Below are positions 1 through 7,260 of a stretch of 28,611 nt of DNA, piece after piece. The stretch is taken from the NCBI GenBank assembly GCA_023409735.1, contig JAEYRB010000002.1:1-28611 (forward strand), read 5' to 3'. Every line of letters starts with the position of its first letter. Position 1 is the stretch's first letter. The notes beneath the pieces are model-generated. The model was not told the origin of the DNA. It did no database searches and saw only the letters and a program-made list of their open reading frames with translations. Made by a program: the position numbers and the translations under genes. This DNA comes from Bacillota bacterium. Its GTDB lineage: Bacteria; Bacillota; Clostridia; Acetivibrionales; DTU013.

Positions 1-1
1 A

Positions 2-43
2 CCCAGGGCAATTAAGAAGGCAGAACCGGGAGAAATATATTAA
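2..43 (+). CDS. tnpB: IS66 TnpB accessory protein, C-terminal end only
   Basis: The first 42 bases read in frame 2 as PRAIKKAEPGEIY and then a TAA stop. A short basic tail just upstream of tnpC is what the IS66 accessory protein TnpB (the IS66 Orf2-like family) looks like at its C-terminus. Only 13 residues are visible, so the call rests mainly on position: tnpB always precedes tnpC in this family, here with a 76-base gap. Confidence 0.55.
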   Translation, partial: PRAIKKAEPGEIY

Positions 44-119
44 CAAAAAATTGTCTGAAAGTAGCTATTTTACAGTATTTAAGCTAGGTTTTTGTAGTAA
101 AAAATGCTATAATTGATTT

Positions 120-1730
120 ATGCAAAAGATTGATTTTACAGGGCTTTCGCCAGATCAAATTGAATATGTTTCCTCTCTGGAAAAACAAACGGACGAGCTG
201 TCAAAAACCGTTCAATCACAGCAACTTCGTATTGATCAGCTCATGGAGCTTCTTGTTAAATCTCAAAAAGCTTTATACGGTCAATCCAGCGAAAAGCGGC
301 GTTATGTTTTCGATGAAGGCAACGGACAGATTTCCTTGTTCAACGAGGCGGAGGCTGAAGCCAGTAACAAAGCGGAAGAGCCTACCGTACAGACTATTGT
401 GACGGCACATGCCAGAAAACCTAAGAGAACCAAGGAAGAACTGGCGGAAACGGTACCCGTGGTGGAGATCATTTGCGACCTGGATGAAGACAAACGCACC
501 TGTGATATTTGCAATGCCGATCTGAGGTATCTTGGCAAGGAACATGTCAGGGACGAACTGGAGATTATCCCTGCTCAGGTACGCATGTTGAGATATATTC
601 GTTTTAATTATGTATGTGAGGAATGTGAAACGGAAACCTGCGAAGCCAATATTGTCAAAGCGCCTGTTCCTGCTCCGGTTATGAAACGCAGCCTTGCTTC
701 TTCATCCGCCGTGGCTTATGTTATGTATCAGAAATATGCAAATGGGATGCCTTTATACCGGCAGGAAAAAGACTGGGCCAACCAGGGCGTGACACTTTCC
801 AGAGCCACTCTGGCCAACTGGATTATACGTCCAAGCCATGAATGGCTTGAACCGATGTACAATACGATTAAGAAACATCTGGTGACCGAACCGCTGATTC
901 ATGCGGATGAGAGTGTTCTTCAGGTGTTGAAGGAAGATGGTAAGAAAGCAACAACAGAATCACGAATGTGGGTCTATACTTCCGGCAGAAGTCCGACTCC
1001 AGCGGTTTTATTTGAATACCAACCGACACGATCCGGACAGCACGCCCGAAGGTTTCTGGAGGGTTTTTCGGGTTATCTTCAGACAGATGGCTATAGTGGT
1101 TACAATGCAGTACCCGACGTCATACATTGCGGATGTTGGGCTCATTTACAGCGCAAATTTGAAGAAGCGATCCCTAACGGGGCTGATGCCAAAAGTTCCA
1201 AGGCGGCTATTGGATATGATTATTGTAACCGTTTATTCGCCATGGAAAAGAAATGGGAAGAATTATCTGATGAAAAGCGGTATGAAGAACGGCTAAAGAA
1301 TACTAAACCTCTTCTGAACGAGTTCTGGCAATGGGTGTCGCTTTTAAATCCGTTACAAAACTCAAATCTGGGAAAAGCAGTTACATATGCATTGAACCAA
1401 AAGGAACCATTGAGCAATTTTATGCTAAATGGACATATTGAACTTTCAAACAATACTGCTGAAAATGCCATCCGCCCTTATGTCACTGGCAGGAAGAACT
1501 GGCTTTTTGCAGATACAACCCGTGGGGCAAAGGCAAGCGCCATTGTTTACAGCATAATAGAATCAGCTAAGGCCAATCAACTCAACCCATATATGTATTT
1601 GGTATATTTATTATCCAAGCTGCCAAGCTTGAAAGAATTGACTCAAGAATCTTTGTCATCATTTCTGCCGTGGTCACCCGAATTACCAGCTTGGTGTCAT
1701 AAGGATTCAAACAAGGCACCCCAAAATTAA
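120..1730 (+). CDS. tnpC: IS66 family transposase TnpC
   Basis: A 536-residue DDE transposase that cuts and joins the ends of its IS66 element. Order of parts: an N-terminal leucine-rich coiled coil (about residues 15-50), a zinc-finger-like block with cysteines 128/131 and 166/169, and a DDE catalytic core with D263 (HADES), D323 (QTDGYSGY) and E448 (NNTAENAIRP). Length and motif order are normal for the family, and no frame break is seen, so the protein may be active. No strong Shine-Dalgarno site precedes the ATG at 120. The stop lies one base before the right terminal sequence. Confidence 0.95.
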   Translation: MQKIDFTGLSPDQIEYVSSLEKQTDELSKTVQSQQLRIDQLMELLVKSQKALYGQSSEKRRYVFDEGNGQISLFNEAEAEASNKAEEPTVQTIVTAHARKPKRTKEELAETVPVVEIICDLDEDKRTCDICNADLRYLGKEHVRDELEIIPAQVRMLRYIRFNYVCEECETETCEANIVKAPVPAPVMKRSLASSSAVAYVMYQKYANGMPLYRQEKDWANQGVTLSRATLANWIIRPSHEWLEPMYNTIKKHLVTEPLIHADESVLQVLKEDGKKATTESRMWVYTSGRSPTPAVLFEYQPTRSGQHARRFLEGFSGYLQTDGYSGYNAVPDVIHCGCWAHLQRKFEEAIPNGADAKSSKAAIGYDYCNRLFAMEKKWEELSDEKRYEERLKNTKPLLNEFWQWVSLLNPLQNSNLGKAVTYALNQKEPLSNFMLNGHIELSNNTAENAIRPYVTGRKNWLFADTTRGAKASAIVYSIIESAKANQLNPYMYLVYLLSKLPSLKELTQESLSSFLPWSPELPAWCHKDSNKAPQN

Positions 1731-1765
1731 GCGCTTACCTTCATATGACTTGTTAATAAGGTAAG
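1731..1765. repeat. IS66 right tip with overlapping inverted repeat
   Basis: GCGCTTAC at 1731-1738 is the presumed right tip of the IS66 element. CTTACCTT (1734-1741) is the exact reverse complement of AAGGTAAG (1758-1765), with a 16-base loop. The palindrome straddles the presumed end of the element, so it may be chance, a terminator-like hairpin between the two convergent genes, or a target-site preference. Confidence 0.4.
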
Positions 1766-1780
1766 AGTTATCTGCCATAA

Positions 1781-3175
1781 TCATGACTTCATCATCTCAT
1801 CAAAGGTTACAAGCTCCACATTTCCAAGCTTTCTTGCCTTATCTATACAACCTTTTGTAAAGCCTGTTTTTGCAAAAAGATAAAGATAAACATTGGTGAA
1901 GCTGAACAATTTACTTCTTTCAACAAGCGTATCAAGAACGCCAGTGTCAACATTTTCGTTTACCCATTTACATTCGCAGAAAAGGGTGGTTTTATCGTCG
2001 GCTGTACCCATAATGTCAACTTCGGCTTCACACTTGTTTTTAGAGTCATTGCCCCACCAGCGGCCTAAATTGGTGAAGGTGATAGCGGCTTTGCCCTGCC
2101 TGTTCAGCTCCCATAAATACTGCTTGCAGATTTCCTCAAATACACCACCCATAAAGGATGTGATTAGAGGAGCAATTTTTTTATAAACAAGATCTGTAAG
2201 ACCGCGGTTGATTATTGCCAGGTTATCCGGAATAAAACGATACCAGAAACGGAACATGGAATCTTCCAGCGCATAAATAGTTTTACGTGAACTGTCTGTT
2301 CCGAACGGCATTTCTTTTTTTACAATACCAAGGGACATGAGCTTATGGAGATAACTTGTCGTAAGCCCTGTATCAAGCCCTGTTTTTGAACAGATTTCCG
2401 ACATTCTGGAAGAGCCTGTGGCAATAGCCTTAATAATTGAATTGTACTGGGCAGGATCACGGCATTCCTGCTTTATTAAATTTGTGGGTTCTTCAAATAA
2501 ATATGCGTTTGGTACTAAAAAATTCGCTTTTATATTCTCTTCAACGCTCAGATTATCATTCATAAGCGACATATATAGCGGAATACCGCCTGTTATGCCA
2601 TAGATGACTGCCAAATCAGTGTTGCTGAATTTACTGTAATAATTCTTTATTTCAAAGAACTCAAACGGCATGATTTTATATTGGCAGGTACGTCTGCCAA
2701 AAAGAGGGCTCTTATAGCCAAGCACCTGATTTTCCATGAATGAAAGAGAAGAACCGCATAAAATCAGGAACATTTTTGAGGTGTTTTTATTCCTGTCAAT
2801 CAGAATCTGCAAAATTGACGAGAGTGCCTTATAACTGCCTGCAATGTAGGGATACTCATCAATTACAAACACAATTCTCCGCTTTTCGGCAATTTTGAAC
2901 GCAGTTTCCAAAGCCTCCTGAAAGCTTGCAAAGCTTGATGAGGTATCTGCAAAATCCTGTGATAAAGAGTAAATGCTTTTGCTCAGTCCTTCAAGGTTTT
3001 CTTTTTCATTGCCTTCAATACCTGTATAGAAAATGACTTCCTTATCTTTAACAAACTCATTTATAAGAGTGGTTTTTCCCACACGGCGGCGACCATATAT
3101 GACGGCAAATTCAAATTTTCCGTTATCATAACGTTGTTTTAAATCGTCAAGTTCTCTTCTTCTTCCTATAAACAT
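1781..3175 (-). CDS. AAA-family ATPase with DUF234 nuclease-like domain
   Basis: A 464-residue protein of the archaeal-ATPase/DUF234 family, common in prokaryotic genomes and mobile DNA; its biological role is not established. The N-terminal P-loop domain has Walker A GRRRVGKTT (residues 28-36) and Walker B RIVFVIDEYPY with D106/E107. A helix-turn-helix-like middle follows. The C-terminal region carries a PD-(D/E)XK-like pattern (EVDIMG with D387, then ECKW with E401 and K403), suggesting a nuclease fold. The frame extends upstream to 3217, but GGAGGTG (3187-3181) lies five bases before the ATG at 3175, which begins MFIGRRREL as is usual in this family. The upstream region contains the CGATAA repeat array. 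It is convergent with the IS66 transposase gene. Confidence 0.85.
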   Translation of the reverse strand: MFIGRRRELDDLKQRYDNGKFEFAVIYGRRRVGKTTLINEFVKDKEVIFYTGIEGNEKENLEGLSKSIYSLSQDFADTSSSFASFQEALETAFKIAEKRRIVFVIDEYPYIAGSYKALSSILQILIDRNKNTSKMFLILCGSSLSFMENQVLGYKSPLFGRRTCQYKIMPFEFFEIKNYYSKFSNTDLAVIYGITGGIPLYMSLMNDNLSVEENIKANFLVPNAYLFEEPTNLIKQECRDPAQYNSIIKAIATGSSRMSEICSKTGLDTGLTTSYLHKLMSLGIVKKEMPFGTDSSRKTIYALEDSMFRFWYRFIPDNLAIINRGLTDLVYKKIAPLITSFMGGVFEEICKQYLWELNRQGKAAITFTNLGRWWGNDSKNKCEAEVDIMGTADDKTTLFCECKWVNENVDTGVLDTLVERSKLFSFTNVYLYLFAKTGFTKGCIDKARKLGNVELVTFDEMMKS

Positions 3176-3278
3176 CTGAGCACCTCCGGTTACTGTTACT
3201 TTGCAAGATTTAGTCAATTATACTTTACTTAATTATAATTAACTAATTTTAGTATGTCAATAAATTTCCCGAATGTGC

Positions 3279-3405
3279 CGATAAGTGCCGATAAACGACC
3301 GATAAATGACCGATAAAATGACCGATAAAATGACCGATAAATGACCGATAAAATGGCAGTTGAAAAGCGTCGATAAAAGGCCGTTGATAACCGGCGATAA
3401 CCGTT
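3279..3405. repeat. Array of CGATAA direct repeats, about one helical turn apart
   Basis: CGATAA occurs at 3279, 3289, 3300, 3311, 3323, 3335, 3346, 3371 and 3395, usually as part of GACCGATAAA, with related TTGATAA copies in the last part. The first seven are 10-12 bases apart, close to one DNA turn, so all sites face the same side of the helix. The array lies about 100 bases upstream of the ATPase start on the minus strand. A protein-binding array controlling that gene, a recombination accessory site and simple slippage expansion are all possible. Confidence 0.8.
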
Positions 3406-3599
3406 GATAAAATTATTGAATTTTTATGTAGGCTAATAGAAAAAGCTTTTCGGGATTTCCCTGTTTTATTACAAAAATATTAAAATTATATTACATTTTG
3501 CAAAAGGGGCTCAACTTTTGCCCCAAAAATCTGCTGATTAGTAGAGGATTGTTTTTTCCTTGATTTTTGATTTGATAATTGAATATATGTCTTTTTCGG

Positions 3600-3790
3600 T
3601 ACGTTCCCCGCATGGCCTGATAAAGGAAAGCCGGATTGCAGGCTGTAACATTATGGCGATGACCCATGCGGAGGGATCATGATACTTGCACACAGTCGAG
3701 GTTAAGTTCCAGAGTGTGCCCCGGTCGTTGACGGGGAGGTGAAATTCCTATGAAGATGGGTAACTCCGTCTGCCGAATAAGTACAAAAAC
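3600..3790 (+). ncRNA. Candidate structured RNA upstream of the recombinase module
   Basis: Within a gene-free stretch several perfect pairings are seen: CCGCATGG (3608-3615) with CCATGCGG (3664-3671), GCACAC (3688-3693) with GTGTGC (3714-3719), and CCCG (3720-3723) with CGGG (3732-3735). The same G-rich strand can instead pair as GACGGGGAG (3730-3738) with CTCCGTC (3764-3770), leaving one bulged G, so the last two pairings exclude each other. The region is more GC-rich than its flanks. I do not recognise the family. It is followed at 3897 by a small ORF and the recombinase, so it could be a leader of that operon or a separate RNA. Strand is inferred from gene direction. Confidence 0.4.
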
Positions 3791-3896
3791 CAAAACAAAA
3801 AAGTTAAGGATCTGTCTTTTCATATTAGCAGACAGGCAACAACAAGGTTTTTAGGAATATTACTGTAATAACAGGCTGCGATTGAGGGTGAGTAGA

Positions 3897-4082
3897 ATGG
3901 ATAATAAAGTTGCAAGGCTTGTTAAAATTGAAAACCAGGTTGAAATAAATAAAGATTCTCAGGCAGAGTTTATATTTCATTACCAAAAATCTATTCTGCT
4001 CACTTTATCGGAGCAGGGAATAATTGATGAGATACAGTGTCAGCGGTGTATAGATAAGCTGACTAAGCAGTTAAAAAAATAG
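3897..4082 (+). CDS. Small hypothetical protein next to the recombinase
   Basis: A 61-residue charged protein beginning MDNKVARLVKIENQVE and ending with a lysine-rich helix. The C-terminal part (QGIIDEIQCQRCIDKLTKQ) resembles the short SHOCT-like helices of mobile-element proteins (a helical pair with I-x(n)-E-(F/Y)-x(n)-K-L), but the match is loose. Start: a TTG at 3882 is in frame, but the ATG at 3897, preceded by GAGGGTGAG, is the likelier start. It lies about 190 bases before the recombinase in the same direction. A regulator or directionality factor is possible from position only; I see no helix-turn-helix. Confidence 0.6.
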   Translation: MDNKVARLVKIENQVEINKDSQAEFIFHYQKSILLTLSEQGIIDEIQCQRCIDKLTKQLKK

Positions 4083-4273
4083 CCGAGACATGGTAACAAT
4101 TCCACAGTAATACATCTAGTCGTAAGCTACGGCTTCGATACGGACGAACCGTCCCCAAGCCTCACCCAGGTCTCAGCTGTGTTGACATAAGTAAATGTAT
4201 TCGAAGTCAATCCACACATTCGCATTTCTTCAAAAGAGTATATAAAATAAACAAAGAAAGGAGGTAAAGCACT

Positions 4274-6142
4274 ATGATGAAGGTTGCAGCATATTGCCGT
4301 GTATCAACAGACAAGGAGGATCAGGCAAATTCATTTGAAAGCCAGCAGCGATATTTTAAGGAGTACATAGAGCGTAAGCCTGATTGGGAGTTGTTTGATA
4401 TCTATGCCGATGAAGGTATTTCGGGGACGTCCACCAAAAAACGTGCTTCCTTTAACCGCATGATAAACGATGCTAATCTTGGCCGTTTTGATATGATTAT
4501 TACAAAAGAAGTCAGCCGTTTTTCCAGGAATATTCTTGATACAATATCCTATACAAGAGATTTGCGTCGGAAAGGTGTTGGAGTTTTATTTTTAAATGAT
4601 GGCATTAATACGTTCGAGCCTGATTCGGAGCTTCGGCTGTCCATTATGGGCAGTATCGCACAGGAAGAAAGCCGGAAAACAAGCAGTCGTGTAAAATGGG
4701 GACAGATGCGGCAGATGGAGAAGGGTGTGGTGTTCGGAAGAAGCATGCTCGGTTATGATGTGAAGAACGGTGTGATGACCGTCAATCCTGAAGGTGCTGA
4801 AATTATCAAACTGATTTTCCACAAGTATGTGAATGAGCGGAAAGGCACCTCTGTAATTGCAAGAGAACTTCGGGAAGCGGGGTATAAGACCCTGGCCGGG
4901 AATGTATTCTGGACAAATACAACAATACTCAAGATCATCCGGAACGAAAAATATTGCGGTGACCTTTGTCAAAAAAAGACGTTTACCCCTGATTACCTTA
5001 CCCATGACAAAAAGTATAATCACGGTGCAGAAGAAAAGGTATACATCTGTGACCATCATAAACCGATCATTGATCGTGAACTGTGGGACAAAGCGCAAAA
5101 GGAGCTTGAGCGCCGTGATGTTGACGGCAGTGTAAAAGAAGGACATGGAAATCGGTACCCGCTGTCGGGGAAAATAAAATGTGCGGACTGCGGCGCTGTC
5201 TTTGTTGCACGCTACAAAAAGCGTAATGACGGTAATAAATATAAATGCTGGCGATGCGGTACGGCAGCCGCCTATGGCAGAAAGAGAAAAGATAGGGCAG
5301 GCAATGATGTCGGTTGTGATATTGGCAGGCAAATCAGGGACGAGATGTGTATGAATATTTTAAAGCAGACTGTCTCATCACTGCTTGTTGATAAAAAAGC
5401 TGTTGTTGAAAATATCACAAATATTGTAGCCGAAGTCATTCACGGCAGTGAGAGCAGTGAGAAGCTGAATCTTGAGAAACTCCAGAAGCAAATGCAGGAC
5501 TTGACGGAAAAGAAAAAAAGCGTACTTGATGCTTTCTTTTCACAGAATATAACCAAGGAAGAAATGCGTATGATGAATGAAAAATATGATACTGATCTTT
5601 CGCTTACTGCGGATAGAATCAGTGCCGCAAAGAAAAAGCAGAGCCTTTCTTATACATGTGCTGATATAAAGGCGGATGTAAGAAAATCGGTAGACAATAT
5701 CGTAAATTGTAGTGAACGTCAGGATAACTTTTATGGAAGCCTTCTTGACAAAATGGTTGTGTACAGCGATGATCGGGTCGAAGTATCATTGAACCTGCTG
5801 CCGACAAAGTGGTCGTATGTAATTGAAAATCTTAAGGATATTCAAAAGAGATTGGGGGAAGGTAAAATCGCTTCCTGCGGAAATAGATGTGGAGGGGAAT
5901 ACGCTTCCTTTGATTACAGCCGGAGAGAGAGGGGAGAGACGGACTACGGCAAGGGAGTGGCACATTGTGATCCCTCTGTACCTATATCGTTAAGAGTTGC
6001 CTTTGCAACCTCTGTCGGCATTGCAAATCTCTGGCTGAGATATCGCAATGATGCAGCTAGTTCTCCGTCGGGACCACCGTACTGCGTGATTACGTATTTA
6101 GCCATCTTGGGATTACAGGTTTTAATATTTACAGGGTATTGA
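4274..6142 (+). CDS. Large serine recombinase (site-specific)
   Basis: A 622-residue member of the resolvase/invertase superfamily that would cut and rejoin attachment sites through a 5'-phosphoserine link. Numbering from the first Met, the N-terminal catalytic domain starts YCRVSTD with the nucleophile Ser11 and includes the arginine motif SRFSRN. A recombinase domain (about 155-300) and a zinc ribbon (CADC...CWRC, about 305-330) follow, then a coiled coil (about 400-430). AAGGAGGT (4258-4265) sits nine bases before the ATG at 4274; a second ATG follows directly. From about residue 566 the frame runs antisense through cotJC, so the last 57 residues (hydrophobic, no family likeness) are acquired at the junction. 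Its place at the edge of the element fits the role of its integrase/excisionase. Confidence 0.9.
   Translation: MMKVAAYCRVSTDKEDQANSFESQQRYFKEYIERKPDWELFDIYADEGISGTSTKKRASFNRMINDANLGRFDMIITKEVSRFSRNILDTISYTRDLRRKGVGVLFLNDGINTFEPDSELRLSIMGSIAQEESRKTSSRVKWGQMRQMEKGVVFGRSMLGYDVKNGVMTVNPEGAEIIKLIFHKYVNERKGTSVIARELREAGYKTLAGNVFWTNTTILKIIRNEKYCGDLCQKKTFTPDYLTHDKKYNHGAEEKVYICDHHKPIIDRELWDKAQKELERRDVDGSVKEGHGNRYPLSGKIKCADCGAVFVARYKKRNDGNKYKCWRCGTAAAYGRKRKDRAGNDVGCDIGRQIRDEMCMNILKQTVSSLLVDKKAVVENITNIVAEVIHGSESSEKLNLEKLQKQMQDLTEKKKSVLDAFFSQNITKEEMRMMNEKYDTDLSLTADRISAAKKKQSLSYTCADIKADVRKSVDNIVNCSERQDNFYGSLLDKMVVYSDDRVEVSLNLLPTKWSYVIENLKDIQKRLGEGKIASCGNRCGGEYASFDYSRRERGETDYGKGVAHCDPSVPISLRVAFATSVGIANLWLRYRNDAASSPSGPPYCVITYLAILGLQVLIFTGY
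5965..5980. other. Element/cotJC junction (presumed attachment site)
   Basis: On the minus strand CotJC reads DIGTE up to codon 64 (5976-5974) and then GSQCATPLP and a stop, whereas the family continues with E-(L/F)-AHLEM. The changeover at about 5971-5976 marks the recombination joint. The shared core cannot be read without the other end of the element or an uninterrupted cotJC, so the bounds are approximate. Confidence 0.7.
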
Positions 6143-6165
6143 AGCTTTTTTTCATATTGCCACAT
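5974..6165 (-). pseudogene. cotJC: cotJC 5' fragment, interrupted spore coat protein CotJC
   Basis: The first 64 codons of CotJC, a spore-coat-associated protein of the manganese-catalase family made in the mother cell. The fragment begins MWQYEKKLQYPV and includes the conserved stretch QYGGPDGELAASLRYLSQR. Family members are about 190 residues, so two thirds are missing, including most metal ligands: the break is inside DIGTE|E(L/F)AHLEM. Start ATG at 6165 has a strong AAAGGAGGT site upstream and lies 22 bases after cotJB. The frame continues nine foreign codons to a stop at 5944. Because sequence and translation signals are intact, I read it as a conditionally split gene rather than a decayed one; that is inference. 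Confidence 0.85.
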
Positions 6166-6187
6166 TTAAACAACCTCCTTTATTGTG

Positions 6188-6460
6188 CTATTTGAAGCAG
6201 CAGTCTTTACTTTCCATTCCTTCCCAGGGCCATGGGCCGTTGATCCAGGGCCAGGGATAGGAATTGCTGCCGGCGGCGGTGATAGGGCCATACATGCGCT
6301 CATAATTGGCCTTTACCATATTTGCGCGCTGCACGGTACTGACAAAGATCATCAAGGCTTTATTGTCGCAAGGGTGAGTATTTAAATATAAATGCAGATC
6401 CAGAGCCATAAATTCAAGGGCCATAAGCTCTTTCATCAAATTTTTCTGAGATTCGTCCAT
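6188..6460 (-). CDS. cotJB: Spore coat protein CotJB
   Basis: A 90-residue protein matching CotJB, the second product of the cotJ operon, which with CotJA and CotJC is placed in or under the spore coat. The N-terminal half has the typical helical region (QKNLMKELMALEFMALDLHLYLNTHP), followed by YERMYGPI and a Pro/Trp-rich tail (SYPWPWINGPWPW) ending in two cysteines. Start: TAAGGAGGTG lies just upstream of the ATG at 6460. It is followed closely by cotJC, but is separated from cotJA by about 500 bases of repeats. Confidence 0.9.
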   Translation of the reverse strand: MDESQKNLMKELMALEFMALDLHLYLNTHPCDNKALMIFVSTVQRANMVKANYERMYGPITAAGSNSYPWPWINGPWPWEGMESKDCCFK

Positions 6461-6490
6461 AAAGGCACCTCCTTAAAGTTATTAATTAAT

Positions 6491-6925
6491 CAGTTTGACG
6501 AGAAAATCAGTAATGCATTCAGTAATCAAACTTGTAAAAATAAACCAACCAGCCAGGCATTTAGCAGCTAAGCTTGTTAGAAGAAATCAATCAGCCAGGC
6601 ATTCAGTAACCAAGCGTGTAAGGAATTCAACCGGCTACATACTTTCAGCAGTCAAACTTGCGATAAAATTCTGTGCGAATAAACTACTCAAGCTCTAAAC
6701 TACTCAAGTTCTTTCTCATAAAATATCATGCTTTCAGCAATCAAACTTGTGATAAAATTCTGTGCGTTTTCAGTAACTAAGCTTGATAAAATCTACCATA
6801 CATTAGTAATCAAGCTTGTGTATAAATCGTTATTCAAACAGCTAAGCCTGAGAGTAAATAATACATGTCTTCAGTAACCAAGCTCGCGAGAAAATCAATC
6901 ACTGTTTTCATTAGCTAAGCTTACG
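6491..6925. repeat. Degenerate palindromic repeat array between cotJA and cotJB
   Basis: About ten diverged copies of a 15-base core, CAGTAAYCAARCTTG on the plus strand (starts near 6520, 6562, 6604, 6646, 6735, 6771, 6804, 6836, 6872, 6909). Spacing is exactly 42 bases for the first four, 89 across a variant segment, then 32-38. The centre YAARCTTG is a relaxed palindrome, perfect (CAAGCTTG) in the copy at 6804. Two units (6643-6677 and 6732-6766) are nearly identical over 35 bases, indicating recent duplication. No coding frame is credible on either strand. It lies inside an operon whose genes are normally adjacent. Confidence 0.8.
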
Positions 6926-6965
6926 AGAAAGCCAACCGGACACACTATTAACTGTATAACAATTG

Positions 6966-7244
6966 CTACTGATCTACCGTATATTCCACATCCATGCTAT
7001 ATGCTCTGTCCAGCTCAGGAAATATTGTTCCCTGTCTTAATCCCTTTTCGGGAGTATACAGACATTGGAGAAACTGAAAAGGTACGTAAGCATGAGCCAG
7101 TCTGGCATTGGTAATCGGCTGCGGACAATAGTATTGTATTACACAGGGGTCAATGCATTCGCAAGCCTTTTTTTCGCTTTTCTCCTCAATACATTTTGGC
7201 GATATATTGTTAAATATCAGCGGCAAAACCTCATTAGCATTCAT
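6966..7244 (-). CDS. cotJA: Spore coat associated protein CotJA
   Basis: A 92-residue CotJA, first gene of the cotJ operon. The diagnostic segment is YYCPQPITNARLAHAYVPFQ followed by a C-terminal GLRQGTIFPELDRAY block; the N-terminal half carries several cysteines (CIEE, CECIDPC). The frame opens at 7259, but GGAGGTA (7257-7251) points to the ATG at 7244. In Bacillus this operon is expressed under sigma-E in the mother cell; here I see only a poor sigma-E-like sequence upstream and do not call a promoter. Confidence 0.9.
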   Translation of the reverse strand: MNANEVLPLIFNNISPKCIEEKSEKKACECIDPCVIQYYCPQPITNARLAHAYVPFQFLQCLYTPEKGLRQGTIFPELDRAYSMDVEYTVDQ

Positions 7245-7260
7245 CAAGACTACCTCCATT

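Larger units (their letters stand above)
1..1738 (+). mobile_element. IS66-family insertion sequence, right part
   Basis: The window opens in the last codons of an IS66 tnpB, followed by a full tnpC transposase. Directly after the tnpC stop comes GCGCTTAC (1731-1738), the type of terminal sequence expected for the right end of IS66 elements (left tips begin with GTAAGC). The left end and tnpA are outside the window. The eight bases after the tip (1739-1746) would be one copy of the target duplication; the other cannot be seen. It appears to be a secondary insertion within the larger element. Confidence 0.8.
1..5973. mobile_element. Right part of a serine-recombinase element inserted in cotJC
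   Basis: Everything left of the broken cotJC codon 64 looks foreign: an IS66 copy, an AAA ATPase, a repeat array, a candidate RNA, a small ORF and a large serine recombinase whose frame runs up to and through the junction. The right boundary is set where the minus-strand CotJC frame leaves the family consensus (after the GAG codon at 5974-5976), with a few bases of uncertainty because recombination sites share a core. The left boundary is outside the window, since no minus-strand frame in 1-5973 encodes the rest of CotJC. The arrangement resembles skin-type intervening elements of sporulation genes. That the element excises is inference. Confidence 0.75.

Noticed and set aside
3600..3790. Group I or group II intron
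   Set aside because: I could not find a domain V hairpin, a splice-site context or an intron-encoded protein; the pairings do not form a known intron core.
4592..5332. 246-codon minus-strand ORF
   Set aside because: It lies wholly antisense to the recombinase, whose motifs are certain; composition is that of a shadow frame.
1..5973. Rest of cotJC inside this window
   Set aside because: No minus-strand frame shows the EELAHLEM or later CotJC blocks, so the second half must be outside.
6495..6698. Plus-strand ORF of 67 codons in the repeat region
   Set aside because: It is the repeat array read as protein, with no ribosome binding site and a repetitive basic composition.
6491..6925. CRISPR array
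   Set aside because: The repeats are degenerate, the spacing varies (32-42 and 89 bases), the parts between repeats are themselves similar, and no cas gene is near.
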